A DNA stretch of 64,000 nt from Cymbidium sinense (taxonomy: Eukaryota > Streptophyta > Magnoliopsida > Asparagales > Orchidaceae). The number at the start of each line of letters is the position of its first letter. The first letter of the stretch is position 1. Positions 13,501 through 28,500 of this stretch are shown here, one piece after another. The position numbers and the translations under genes were made by a program. The stretch is from positions 26,751,906 through 26,815,905 of the forward strand of contig CM038221.1 in NCBI GenBank assembly GCA_021442155.1, given 5' to 3'. The notes beneath the pieces are model-generated. The model made no database searches. It was not told where the DNA came from and saw only the letters and a program-made list of their open reading frames with translations.

Positions 13501-16500
13501 CAAGTCAAAGGGATCATAATCTTTTTATGAAACATTCATTCTGTATTAAAAGTGATCGCTTTATTGGTATATGTTGTTTGACATTATTGCAACAGTAAGT
13601 GAACAAACTGAAAAAGAATTTTTTTGGAAAAGTCATGTTAAAGAGTTTAAGATCCAAGAAGGCTTAAGTACCTCGTCTGGATCAAAATGGCTTATTTCAA
13701 AGAAGATATATTCATTTCTCAATAGAAATATGTGTTGGATCTTTTGAATGAAACAAGTACTCTTTGCTATTGGGCAGTTGGAACACTTGTTGAACATAAT
13801 CATAGATTGAATGAAGAACAAGATGATGATAGTAGAAAATGGAAGGTATTAAAGATTGCTTGGAAAATTGATTTGCTTATCTCACATAAGGCCACTATTA
13901 TTGTTGATATAATAGGTTGATTCATTCATTACCCAAAGGAAAAGCACTTACAAGTTTGATCAGCACTTAAATTTCTTCAAATGACTAGCTTACGGATGTA
14001 ATGTCATGACAAAGGGATTATTGATTTTATGGTTTCAAGAGATTACTTACAAGCATGGAATGGAAAATATTTCATAAAAAATCTTCACATGAGGGAAATT
14101 TGAAATCTGGATGGATGCAAAAATATGTAGGCAGCTCCCTTTATTAAGACTAGCTATATTTGGAATGTATAAAAGTGTATATTCACTTGCTCTTTTGGTA
14201 GTTTTAAATCTGGAATATTAATATTTTCTTTGGATTGATTTAAGAATTGGATTGCCTCTTTATTGCAACCTTCATGCATAAATGTTAGGTGATTACGGTT
14301 GTCCATACTTTTAAAATTACAGAAGGTGAAGAGACTTTTTTACACAATTTCTATTAGGTAGTTCTACTTTGTTGAATACTATTTTTATCTCTTCAATGCA
14401 AGCTCCTTTCATTATTCTGAGAGATATGAGAAGCATTTACTCTGCATCCAAGAGAAATTGAGAAGGTCAATCTTAGGACAGGATCTGTATCTAGTATCAC
14501 AAAATTTGGTTAAACGTTTGTTCCAGAAGATGCTGCTTTCATATGTTGTCTTGTGTGGCATTGCATGTAGCTCTCACGTGGCCTTACATGTTGTCATGCA
14601 AGGGTGAACAAAATTACCTTGCTAGGTCAATAAGAATGACATTTTGGGTAGTCAAACAGTTCAATGAGTGACAATCTGAATTTTACCTATAAATATTTTC
14701 TTATTTGATGGAATGTCAAAGTTGCTTAAGCTTCCGCAGGCACCATAACCACCTGAAATTTATGCATCAAGAAAAAAACAAAGTTCATTTTACTTTTAAA
14801 TACTAGTGTTTCTGTGTTAAACAATTTTGTCCGTTTCTGTTTAGTTGGAATTACCAACTATTCTAATGCACCAACTTTTTTCTATTTAGGTTTTTGAGTT
14901 TATGGTTCAAAAGCTTTATGCTTTGAGAAAGCCCAAAACTAATATTCAGATTCTGCAGCAAAATGTTCTTCTAAAATATAAGTAAGTCGTAGAGTTAATT
15001 TTGATGCCTCATATTATCAATGTTATTTTTCCCATCATGAGTAATCATTGTAACTGTTGCATCTTTGATTCTCCGCTTGAATTATTTGTCAATTTTTATG
15101 GTAGTGACTTGTAAAAAAATCTTGAGAAATTTATTTGTGAACTATTTGATGTTGACTACATTTTTTTTGGCTTGTTTACTTTTTTTTTACTTGAGCATGA
15201 TTTTTATCTCTACTAAGTGATTGTACTGTTATAGTGCAGGTATGTGATTCTTTTTCTAAAGGAACATGGTAAGGATATTTATACGGAGGTTCGTGCAGCT
15301 TACATTGATACAATGAATAAGGTAAGATGCTCTAGAGGCATCAGGTTTTATTTGCAAGCTCATAAGTTCTCTTTTTAGATTTTAAATCCCTGGATTGCTT
15401 CCTCTTCATGTTACAAATATTGCTGCTTCTAAATTATTCTCTTTATTAAGCAGGATTGTATTCCTAACATGGAATGGTATGGTTGATTTTGTGCATATGT
15501 CTATTATATTTTCTTTGGACATTTGAAGTCATTTTTTCATTGGCACTTATTTGATTGATGTGGCTTACTTGGCATCAAAGTTATTAATTTTGTATGTAAA
15601 TCCTTATTTTATTCCTGGGTTATTTTCTTTCTTTGTTCTATCAGGTTTTAAGCGCACATTTCCGTGTATACATACAAGCAATGGAGAAAATGCAGCTGGA
15701 CATAGCATCATCAACTGATTTGATCGGAGTTGAGACCAGAAGTACCGGAATTTTCTTAAGAGCAAGAGAAACAATAAAGAATCGTTCATCCGTTTTTGCT
15801 CTTGGGGCCAGAATAAATATTTTAAAGGTTTCTTGATAGAGTGCTGATATATATATTTGTTAGCTATTTTGATTAGTTTTTTAGTTTTTTTGGCACATAA
15901 ATAATAAGCCTCTTCTCTGCACTTTACATTTTCTTAATTGCACCAAAATCTTGAATAATTGGCCTTTATTTCTTGGCCATGCAGAATTCGCCTGACACAT
16001 TTCAAATTTTTAAAGTTGTTTTCGGATATAATACATTTACTTTCCATGCCTTGCAAGCCTAAACTTTGCCAGATTTATTGCTTTATTGTTCCATGGGTAC
16101 TTCTCATATGGTTGATCTGTCATTACCTCTTTGTGCTGAGCTATTACAGTAGTGAACCTGTTAATTGAAGAGAAATGAAATCTTGGGTGCAAAGTTTTTG
16201 TGATGAACTTGTGAGGAGTTGTTTCATGGTAGTTACGTATTTTAATGTCTTTACAAAGTGGCACTGGAGGATGGTTATACAGAAAAATAGGAGAATGACC
16301 AACTTGTTTAGGTTACTGTAAAATGAAAGGAAGAATATATGAAATATAAGGAAATCACTTACGTGTGCAAACTTTCATTGATTTTGTGATAGTAGTATCT
16401 GATATAATGATGTATGAAGTGAGAATTGAGTTTGAGAATGCTCCTTTGGACTTAATTTTGAAGTTAATAAAATCATATATTGATTGAGTAAATGATGCAG

Positions 16501-19500
16501 GGACACTTTTTTTTTTTTTTTTTATGATGGAGCTGCAAAAAGATTTTGAGGCTTCTGTGATTCTTTCTGTCATATTTGTTTCTCTTTGTTCAAGAATTTG
16601 AAGGATTCTTCAATAATCCTATTAGGTCTATGATTTAGTTGGCTGTCTTGGTAGTGGATTTGTCCCACCCCATTTTGACTTCCTCTCAGTTAAGCATAAA
16701 ATATAATAGACAGACAATCTGATTAGACACATTTCTTATAAACACATGTCTTACCTTCATCAGTTAAAATCAAGTGAGTATCAGATAACTTTGCCTAGAT
16801 TGTCACAAAATACAACTTCACATTTATAAATTTCCAAAAGATTCATTATAATTATTAATACAAAAGTATGCATAAATTTAAATAATCAAAATAGACCACA
16901 AAGCTTCTAATATATTTCATAGATATACGTACTAGAAATAGTCTTTACATTTTCTTCTATATTATATCAAAAAATTGTATACTTAAACTTTAAGTTAAAG
17001 TTAAAACTTGGCTAACTAATTATGACTCCACCTACTTATTGTTTTTAAAATAATAGTCAATATAATATCTGATGTGCTAAAGTTCAATTTGATAAATAAT
17101 TTTAGTACATAATTCAAAATTCAAGAGTAGAAAGTAATATTATGTATGTTGATTCTTTGAACTAATATGAGCAATGCTAATTATAGATATGGCTAATTTA
17201 GTGCACAAATCTTAAATCAATATATGCTTTATAATTACTTGAGTAAAAGATAATTATAAGCCCTAAATGTATTTGTTTACATGGAAATAAAATGTATTGT
17301 TTTAAAGTCAAAACCCTTGATGTTCCATGATAGTTAATTGTTGATTGAATTTACTTGTTTTCTTTCTCATTTTTATAATTCAGTCTTAGAAGTGACATGA
17401 TATTTGTATATACTTTGACATATTTATATCATTTAGTTGTTATCTACCCCATCAGTCATAATAACCATTGATACGGTTGATCAAACATGACAATTGTCAA
17501 TGGCTCATTGATTTAAAATTGGACTGTATCATATCAACTTTTCAAAATTAATTATTAGTTTTTTGTTTCTACTTGGGCTCATTTCGTCAGAAATTTTTCT
17601 CTCTGTGCATGTCATTATATTATGCCAACCTTTTTCACTTAACATGATTTTTTATAGACTTCTTTTATATTTTTTAGCACCATAGACATTCAAATCTTTT
17701 TTGCAATTTTTATACATATATAGCAATTAACTATAATATAGGAATCAATATGCTACAATTGAAATAACATATGAATATTTGAATTTGCATAATGTATCAT
17801 AAGGCTTTAACAATATGAAATTTATATATGATTATTTTTAATAGGTGAACATGTTCAATGCATTAGAATTTTTTATAACATCAAATATTATTAAAATGCT
17901 CGATACAAAAAATTTTGTACTTGCATGTATGGAATTATAACAATTAGCAAATAGTTAGACTAGGGATAATTTGCTCTCTATATTAGAGATCGAGTATCTC
18001 ACCGTGTAATTATAGGATCTTCCTCGAAATGAATTTTCTTATTTTCATATCTCCAAACTCTCATTCTTTCATAAACAACCTAATAAAAATAATAATACTC
18101 TCAAGTATAACAATTCCATATTTAACAACCTAAAACTATATGAAATATTCCTCATGGTATTATTTTTACCTTGGAAGAATTTATCCTCATTCTAGCCTCT
18201 CTTTTTATTCCCCTCCTTTATTTTCTTCTTCTTCCCTTTTACTTATCTTCTTCCTTTCCTATGGCATGTAGCTCTATTTTGTTCTGGAGGTTATGAAATG
18301 GGGGATGACAGAGAAATTAATGCTTTATTTATACCTTAGGTTTATATATACATATCTACATAAATAATTAGTTTATATAAATCTTATTTTTTTAAACAAT
18401 ATCAATCATCCATTTAAACCATCTGCTATTGCATGTTGCATAAAGTGGAGTGATACGATTTGCTACTGTTCATTATTTTTGCCCCACTAACATTAATTAG
18501 ATATACAATAATTCAATTAAAACTTTTGGATTATTAATTAAATTGATAACTTATTTTGTTAAGGCTCTTATACTAATATATCATAGATACTTCTGTACAC
18601 CTAAGTGAAAGAACCGTGACTACATAAAATCCTTTTCAAAACAAAAGTAATATAAAATTACTATGGGTTGTTATGTTAGAATAGATAACATAAATATTGT
18701 CACTTGCATCACCACGTTTACGATATTCAAACTCTCTTTTCCCACTTGATTAGTTATCACGATCTTGTCTTATAAATATTAATTAAATGTAATGTGAGTT
18801 GTATATATAATTCAGTGGGTAAATTATATTTTTATGTTATAGTAACACAAAGTGATTTATAAAATTTTTATATGCTTGTCATCATAGATAAATTAGTATA
18901 AAATCTTCCACCTATTTGTTCTATTTGAAGTTGGCATTATAAAAGGTTTTGAAGCATTCATTAGTATAACAATAACGTGAATACAAATTAAACTGTCATA
19001 TCTTATCATTTCTATTTCACTAATTTAGAAGAGCACCTAATTATATCATTTAAGGTACTTCAATATTTATGTGCTTTTTCAAACCTACAAATATATAATC
19101 ACTCTACATGCAAGAATTTTTGTGTCCCCATGTAGTAATATAAAGTAATGAACTCTATCAGTCAATATACACAAGCAAAATTTTAATATAATTCATTTCA
19201 ATTGTATTCTCTGAATCATTCAATATCCTTCTATACCATACATTGTATGTAATAAACAATTTAAGCATGGCAAGAGATTTATTGTGCATTCATTTCAATG
19301 TCTAATATCCTCAAAGGCAGGGATAAATCATATGTAGCTTGCAATAACTTTTGATTGAACTAATTGATGCAATTGATTTTAAGGAAACAATTTATCACTA
19401 TAATTTTGAAATATGAGGAATACTCACTTTAACCTCGAATGATTTACTTTTGCCTTATAGTTTATAACTTTCTTTAATGGAATACTTAGAATCACGCATG

Positions 19501-22500
19501 TAAGATATTCTTTTTAATTAGCTTTATTTAAATTATGAATATTTTCTTACTGTGGTTTGATTTCATTATTTGATAATATCTTGCCATCAATTAAATATAT
19601 CAATATTACTTAGTTAATCTTTATTTTTAATTAACTATATAAACTGTCATTGCTTATAATCTTAGCATTTCAAATTAAGTTTTATAATATAAAAAGATTA
19701 AAGTTAAATTTGACATTTTCTTATTAATTTTACTTTGGTACTTCATTCTACCTTCAGTTAAAAATTAGGTTTAAGATTTGTATACATTTAAATATTTAAG
19801 ATATAGTAAGTTCTTATTTAATAATATTTGTCATCTTCTTTTTGGACAAAATAGGATTCTATTATTATTTTAAACTCCATCCAAACTTTTTGTTGCATAT
19901 TGTTTATATTGCATCCTTGGTCTCTTAAAAACTCTAAAAAGATTTATTATTTATTTTGTAAATGAAAATTTATTGTTTACTATTTTTTATAATAATAGTT
20001 GTTATTAGATAAAAATAAAATTTTAAATAATATTTCATCCAAAATAAAAACCTTATTTGCTTGACATCAATTGCTCATTCTCAATCATTCACTAGTTCTC
20101 TGTCTGTCTTGTAATCATCTGTTTATTCTTTTTTATTCTTGCTTTCCCACTTGTTCGCTCTCAATCTCCCTCCTTGTTGCTCGCTTACTCTTCTTCACTT
20201 GTGTCTTGGCAAAGAAAAAGAGATGATTAGTCCCATAGATTTCATTTTGAAAATTTAGGCTTATATAGCTTTTTTAAAATGAAGGGATTAGTAAACCAAA
20301 TCAAGATTCACTTCTAATGATCAAATTTGAGTTTTAGTCACGTGAGATGTTCATAAAATCTCATCATAATATTTCTTGTTGACACAAATTCAGACATATT
20401 CACATTTTAATATAATGTCATTGTTTCATCTTTGATACTTTCATATCCACGATAACTTCCAGTTGATCATATCTAATTAGTCAATGCAATAATTTACAAT
20501 CCTATCCAAAAGCATACTTTCCATTCATTAATGCAAGTAATAGTTCAGTCTTCATCCCTCTATAATGGTTATAACCTTTTCTACCAAGAATTATAAATGC
20601 TTAATATTATATCATAATGTTGCTAAGATGTATATTATTTGGGTCAAGTAACAAAAAATATAAAAGATGCAATTTAAACGAAGTGAATTTAACTTTGATT
20701 ATAGATAATTTCAGAATGCCCATTATGAGGTTATGAATTTTAATCTTCTATTCAATATGTGGATAAATCTATATGTATTTTATCTTAGACAACATATGTC
20801 TAATTTCCAATGGATTGAATTTGCTAAAACAAAAATAATGCAACTTGCTCAATTATTTTGAAATGATGTACTACTATAATGCATACTAACCTTCTTAATC
20901 ACAATAAATTTTAGCTTTTTGTCTAAGTTGATACCAATTGAAAAACATGCTCTAGTGGTGGAACGCAAGGTGCCAATTCTCTCTTGATAATAGGCTCCAA
21001 ATCAAACATAAACCTAGAGTGTGGTTTTAAATCTTAGTTATCAAATAATGTAAATACTATTCTTCAAATATGGTCATGTATTTAATTACAATTTTAATTT
21101 TTTTTCTATTTAATTAAATTCATCTAGCAAATGATAATATGACAAAGCTAAATAATTTTTTTTAATTTATTTCATTTTAGCCCATCTTATAATTGGTTCC
21201 CTTCACAACTTTTTTTAATTCTCAGCCAATGGATTTTAGCCTTATTAACCAATCAATAAAAGCTTTTGGATTAATTTTATCATCATAGGTAAACACTTTT
21301 GACTTCATCTTTTTTTTTATTATGTCATCATTTATATCACAATTTGATTGTCTATTATTTCTATAAAAATCATCATTAAACATCTTAAATTATCTATCTT
21401 GATGATTTTCCTATCTTTTACTAGTATTGCCATGCAATTGATTTAGATTATCATTATGATTGGAATACATTTCAAACTTACATGAACTCAATTAGCTTGC
21501 ACCTTATTAGTTCTTGTTATGTTGATATGAGTTGGGGAATTTGGGGATTCTTCAGACTGATGTTGTTAAGAAGTTCATGTATGCTATGGAAATATTCCAA
21601 CAACCAATTTTACTTTTTGAACTCTATCACACTTTTTCTTCCAAGCATTATTACCTTGTATGGATCTTGATATCAATGATGCTTTTTCATCTCAATAAAA
21701 GCTTAAATTCTTTCTCCATTTTACAAGGTTTCATTAATCTCAAATTAAACATGCCACGTTCAAATTCACTAGGAAAATCATTTCCACTTACTAGAATAGC
21801 CTTTATGCTATATTGATATTATTCTCTTGATTTCCTTGGGCAATTTCATCTTGTTTAATGCTTCTTTACCTGTTTTAATACCTAACATGCACTTCACCAG
21901 TCATGTCTTTTCCGTTATTTTTGCTTTTATCCTAAAAGGATGATTCTTTTAATGTATGTGCACGGACAATCACTGAGGAGAAACTCTCCTCTTTTCTTAG
22001 TTATTTCTAAACCTGAACTTTCATTCAATCTGATTTAAAATATTTTTGTTACTTCAATAAGAATCAACTTTTCAACATGTGTTAATATGGCCCATAACTA
22101 GTTCTCTCCTCTCAGGAAATCGACCAACCAGCATTGATTCCACATATTGCTGAAGCTAACTCCCAAAAATATCCATACGAAGTTCTCTTCAGGAGCTTGC
22201 ACAAGCTTTTGATAGATACTGCCACTTCAGAGTAAAACCTGGTTTGCTTAAACTTCTCTCATTGTGCTCATGAATTAAACACATCCAGTTTAATTGTCTA
22301 TAGTGCTTTTAGGTACCTATTTTGTGATGATTTCTTTGGAGAAGATTTCATATTCTATGAAATCTTTGCAGGTATTATCTAATGTTTCTATTAAAGGTTC
22401 ATGCATTTAGAGTCCTGATATAATTTTTACATCTTTAGTTTTTTCATACGGAATGAAAGCTGAACTGTTTCTATTGCCGCTCTTGTTTAACAAATTTACT

Positions 22501-25500
22501 ATTTATTGTAGAGTGATATAAATACAGATTTATTAACTAGTTTTTTACTTCTAATTCGTCATTTATAAGATAAAGATGAGCTTTTGTTATCAATTGTTTG
22601 GCCAACTCTGATATTTTGTGTTAATGGGAATTTACGCTTATATGCATCTTGGAGAGCAGACTCCTAGCATGTAGGCTTGGTACAAGACCCCAAGGCACGA
22701 ATGATGGACTTGGACTCTATTATAATTACTTTAAAATTAACATCTACAACTATGATGCCTTAGAAATAGATGCTTTTTAAACATTCATTACAGTTATTGA
22801 AGATGCATATGAGTTCCACACATTTACATCACGTTTGTGCCTGTTTGTTGCTTTGTTGGCTGTTAACCCTGCCCTTAGCAATTGTAAGTTAGCTCGAAGT
22901 TACATTGAGGATCATTTTGCTTCTATAGGGCACTCTTTGCCCCACATTCTCAAGTAACATAAACATCATATAGCCAACTTGATTCTTATCACATGTTATT
23001 TTCTAGCTCTATATGTTTAGATAATCAAACTATTCATTAAATATAAAATTCTTAATTTAAACCTACAAAAACAGCTATAAATGTAATCAATTAACTTATA
23101 ATATCACAAGCTTGTGTTAATGAATGAATTACACAAGAAACAGTATATAATCAATTGTTCAATTGTAGGACTGTAATAGCAAAAATTATATATTTAATTT
23201 GCACATGATTAAGAAGCTATAATAAGTTCATTTCACATCATGAAATTGTTTGTATTATTATCATTACACTGTTATATATAAATAAGATGACTTGCTTTCC
23301 TTATTAAAATTTGTAAATCTTACCCAATTAAAATTATTTTCTCGCTAAATGTGTTGTTTGAAATCTCTTTTTAACATAAACAATTTTGACATGACTTCTC
23401 TTCATAAAAATTTATAACCTATAACCTAATTAAAATCAATCAATTAAAAAAAGTTTCAAAAATCAACATTCAAATCAAAATACACAATTCATACCTTACC
23501 TATTTTTTCTTCTTTCTTCTTCCTATTTTTCCTTCTTCCTTTTCTATTTTTTTTTTTTTCTCTGGCCTCCTAGAACTCTCCTAGGCTTCTACTGCTTCCA
23601 ACCACGGTTCCCCTACTGCATCTCGCAGAATGGGGAAATTTAAGGAGAATTGTCTAGTGTTGTATGTTTGGTTAATACATATATACATAATATATAATAT
23701 AATTATTATGAAAATTAAAATTTTTCTTAAAATGAACCTCAACCCTCCAATTTTCCATCATCCACTACATGCTGCTATCATAAGTGAGAATTCTTGAGTT
23801 GCTGTAGTGTCGATGCTACAGTACTACTACATTAGAATAACTACAGTAATTTCATAGATATTATTAATATAAATTATTTTGATCAATATAAAATGTAGAA
23901 TTTTTGAAAATTCATTTGGAAAATTTTCAGGTAATACAAAATTTTAGGTATATTTTAAAATAACTTGTAATTTTCCTATTTGTCCTTTTTCGGTATTACA
24001 CTGCCCTTATTCCAGTTGGTTGTTGTTTGCATGGACGAGCTATCATCATTTTACTGTTTGCCTATTGTACCTACCTATCGTAGTTATTATATTGTTATTG
24101 TATCCTTGATTTTTTATTTTCTAATCTTCTACATTTCTTATTAGAAAAGTTCTTGGGATTGTATAAATTTAGCACATAGGATGTAATAAAACACTTAATT
24201 ATTCTCTATTTTTGTCACAGTATTACAGCTCTAGAATCTTTTTTCCAAAAAAAATTCTTATATTTTAATTTTTGTAATAGAAATATTTTTAATCTGTGTT
24301 CTTTTTCTGCGTCTACAAATACATTGCTACCATAGTTTTCCTATTCATTTATAACAACATTGCTTATATTTCCTTGGTCTCAGATTCCCTTGGAATTGAG
24401 GTTTGTCATCCAATTGAGTTGCATGGCATATGTTCAATATGCCGATTAATTAGAAAGAACTATTTAAGTGGTCACAATTGGTTTGCATATTTTTAAAAGG
24501 AAGAAAAAAAATATTCATAGACTTGGCATCAAATTTGAACAAGGAGATCCCATGTTGAAACTTGTGATGAGCATGACTCATTGGTGATGTCTTGCTTATG
24601 GAACTCAATTGTTCTTGAGATAAGTGATTCATGCATGTTCCTCTATTCAACAAAAGAAATGTAGGATACAATAAATTAATTGTTTTCCGAAGTTCTTATG
24701 ATGTCAAGATCAAGATCGCATTCACAAAGTAAGACAATTTATAACTAAATATTCCAACCTATTACAAACCCTAGGGCAAGAAATGGATCATAATCATTAT
24801 CTGAATGAAATGTTGCAAAGATGTGGCTCTTCTTAAAAAGCTTGTTAGAAAGATTTTCATGTTAAATGTTAGTTTGATGTTGTAAAGGTATAAATTCTTT
24901 AAAAAGATGAGCTATTATCACTAAATGAGATCATTTTTAATAATCACCAACAACCCCGTGGAGTACTTGGCCTTACTATCAAAGGCTATCAACATTAAGA
25001 ACTTCGAGTAAAGCTTTCTTTTATTGAGGATTACAAGAAAGCGCACTTAAAATGGATTGACATTAAAGGAAATATGCTGAAACACAAAATAAAAATGGGA
25101 CAAGATAAGAGGGATAGTAAAAGAACAAAGATGTGCATATATAACACTTGTAGGAGAAAGTAACATCAAAGAATTTGCTTGTAGCATTCTCAATGGAGAA
25201 ATAGATAAGTTAAAAAAAACACTTACAATAGATACTTCAGATGCTTGTACTCTTACTTTTTCTAGTATTAACTGTTGTTCTCATAGTTTAAGTTTCAGAA
25301 ATGCTCATTTCTTTCTTCTAAATCATTGATTTGGAAGTTAGACATCATATGATTAACTTCTCTCATAAATTTATTTACTACACCCCTTGACCTAGCAACA
25401 AAAAATAAACATTCTTGATAGATATTTGACCGTCATGGTTGATTAATGAGATATTTTTATAAAAATTTCTAACACATCTAATTGTCATTCATGTACTTAA

Positions 25501-28500
25501 ATTATTTACTAACTTGCTATCAATTCAAAAGTTAACTAAACACTTTAAGTACAATGTTGTGTTTTGCTCTTCACTTCATATCTTTCAGAAATATGGTGAG
25601 AAGATAATTGGTCTTGTTAAAATGGGTGGTATTATCTACATTTAGAAATTCAATAAAAAAAAAGGTTGCATGAAACTTTTAGTTTTATCTCTTTTCTAAA
25701 ACATTTAAATATAATAAAGATTAGATCTAACTTAAATACTTCTGTCTTAGTTACTCATCAATTTTTATTTTTAAAATTATATTTTTTTCATTATTTGACG
25801 AATCAATATTAAAGAATCTCTTTGCGATATTTGTGAATGAGCAAAGCATAAATGTGCTATTAGTCCAATAAGTGAGACAAGAATTCTATTTTCTTTTTGC
25901 TTGTTCATGATGACATGGACCATTCTTTACATCTAACATCCCTGGGATTTAGTGATTTAATTCTTTATCAATGATTCTACTCATGTGCCACAGATATTTC
26001 TACTAAAAACAAAAATAAAATTAATATGATATTTTCTTCTTTTATCAGGTGTTCAAAATTTAATTCAAAGTAGAAATAAAAAAAATAGGTACGACAATGC
26101 CAAAGATTAATTTAATTATTCTCTCTTTTCATATTATCTAGAAAAAAGTAATAATATTTGAGCAATCTTGTTTGTAGATGCACCAACAAAATAGAGTAGC
26201 CGAATGAAAGAACGACTGCCATCTTTCTGGCATGAAGGCTCTCATTTCTTAAAAGAATGCTACAAAATAGTATTGGGGGAAGCTATTTTAATAGCTACTC
26301 ACACCATAAATCGATTAACTATGTGGGTTCTTGGTTCCAAGAGTTCTAGAAAAAATCCTAAGCAAATTCTGTCATCAATTTAACATCTCAAACAACATTA
26401 CCCTTGTAATTTTTGGATGTGTTGTTTTACTCATATGCATTTCCAAAATAGAAAAAAATTTGACCCAAGGGCAATTAAATGTGTTTTCAGTAGCTATTCT
26501 TTCCCTCAAAAGGGTATAAATGCTACAACATCCATGTGCCAATGCACCTTAAATGAAGAAGAGCACTACTTTATTACTATTACCTTTGGGAAAACAATCT
26601 CCACAATTGATAAAGATAGATTTCTTCATCCTAGATATCCCTTGCCATTGATCCGAAAATGTAAATCTATCTTACCCAAATCAAATTTAGTCAACACAGG
26701 TTTAATCAAGAAGAAATTTATAAATTCTTTAATCTATGCAAGTGCAATCAACTAAATTAATCTGTCATTGAATTCATTGAGAGAACTATTGAACATGCAG
26801 TTGAAAAGAGACCTAGTAACAAAGGTATAAGAATTTCTTCTGAATGCTCCCTATATTTATTTTTATCATACAAAATTTTTCTCATAATTGTCAAAGATTC
26901 CATTTCTAGTTTGCATATTATTTCTATTTCTAAGAGGACATGAAAGGCATCAAAAAATGAATTTAAAATAATTTAATTAAGGATAAATAGCTCTTTAGAG
27001 AAATGAAATACAAGATATGGTAGTGTTACCTAAAGGAAAGAATTGAATAGTAAATAGGCGGGTCTTTATTGTAAGCAAAAATTGGTTGATTCACTAAAAA
27101 GGTATTGTAACACTAAATTGGTTGTCAAAGGCTGCACTCAAACATATGAGCTTTGCTTTAGTTCTAAAATGAACATAGTTCTCGAGTTTATTTATCATTA
27201 TTAGCTAATATTAACTAGAAAATACAATAATTCTATATTAAGAATGATTTCTTTTATGGTGGCCTAGTGGGGTAAGTGCATATAGAGGCATTGCTATGAT
27301 TTGGTTCAAATATATAACAAAAAATGTGTAAGCTAAAAATATCATTATATGGGTTGGAGAAATTTTCAAGGACTTGGTTCTGTAGGTTTGCCAAAGTAAT
27401 GCTCAACATGTGATACAAATAAATGAAAGAGATCACATATTATTATTTAATTCACTTGTCCTTATGGGGAGTTTTTGCACTGCTAGTTTTTGTTCATGGA
27501 AATATCATGATGGGTATTAACTTGTGAGGAATGGATAGCTTAAAGAAATGATTGATGGTTATTAACTTGTAAGAAACAAATAGAAAGCTATGAATTTAGG
27601 TTTTAATAATTTAAAAAGCTAAACTATTTTCTTTGTATTGATATTGAATCTCTCAGCATGAAATTATTATATCACAACAAAATTACCTAACAAATTTATT
27701 GATAGAAACAAGAGAGTTGGAATGCAATCTTGAATGTCTTACGGAATTTAATCATAGAGCTTGAAAGAATTGAGTTATAGATTCTCAAGAAGGTATGATA
27801 GTAGAAAAAAACTTGTTATGAAAGATTTCTAGGAAGAATTATCTGGTTATCACACACTAGACTTGACATTGCCTATGTTGTCAATGTTGTGAGTTAATTT
27901 TTGCACAATTCTAAAGACTGACATCATAGAATAATTCTATAATATTTGAAGGAAACTTGATCAACATGATTTTATTCAATAAAGGAGAGAATCAAACACT
28001 TGAAGCTTACATTGATGCTGATTAGGCAGTTTCTTGATAGATGAGAGATCAAGAGATCAACATTAGATTATAGCAATTTCTTAGGCGACAATCTTGTAAT
28101 TGGAAAAGCTAAAAATAAATTATAGTAGCAAGATCTTGCACAAAAGCAAAATTTAGATCTATAGCACTAAATATCTAGAATTGTTATGGTTAAAATTACT
28201 CTGAAAGATTTAAAAGTTGGATGGAAGGATTTTATGAGTCTCTATCATGATAACAAGTCATCAATATTACACATGATCCTATGCAATATGATCACACAAA
28301 GCATATTGAAGATGATTGATATTTTATAAAGAAGAAGCGTGATAGTGGTATAATCTATAAGCTATTTGTAATTGCGGGTGATCAACTTGCTGACATACTC
28401 ACCAAAAAATTACAAAGAATAGTTTTTTAAAAGTTATCAAACAAAGTTTAGGAGTGAAAAAGCGTATAAATTCTCTAGTTTTTGCCTTCATCATGCCTCT

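Noticed and set aside
27254..27310. SINE-like box A ('ggtggcctagtggggtaag') and box B ('ggttcaaat')
   Set aside because: The same bases translate to a degenerate copia RT segment just before 'CKLKISLYGLEKFSRTWF', in the right place within the element. The polymerase III resemblance is best seen as coincidence.
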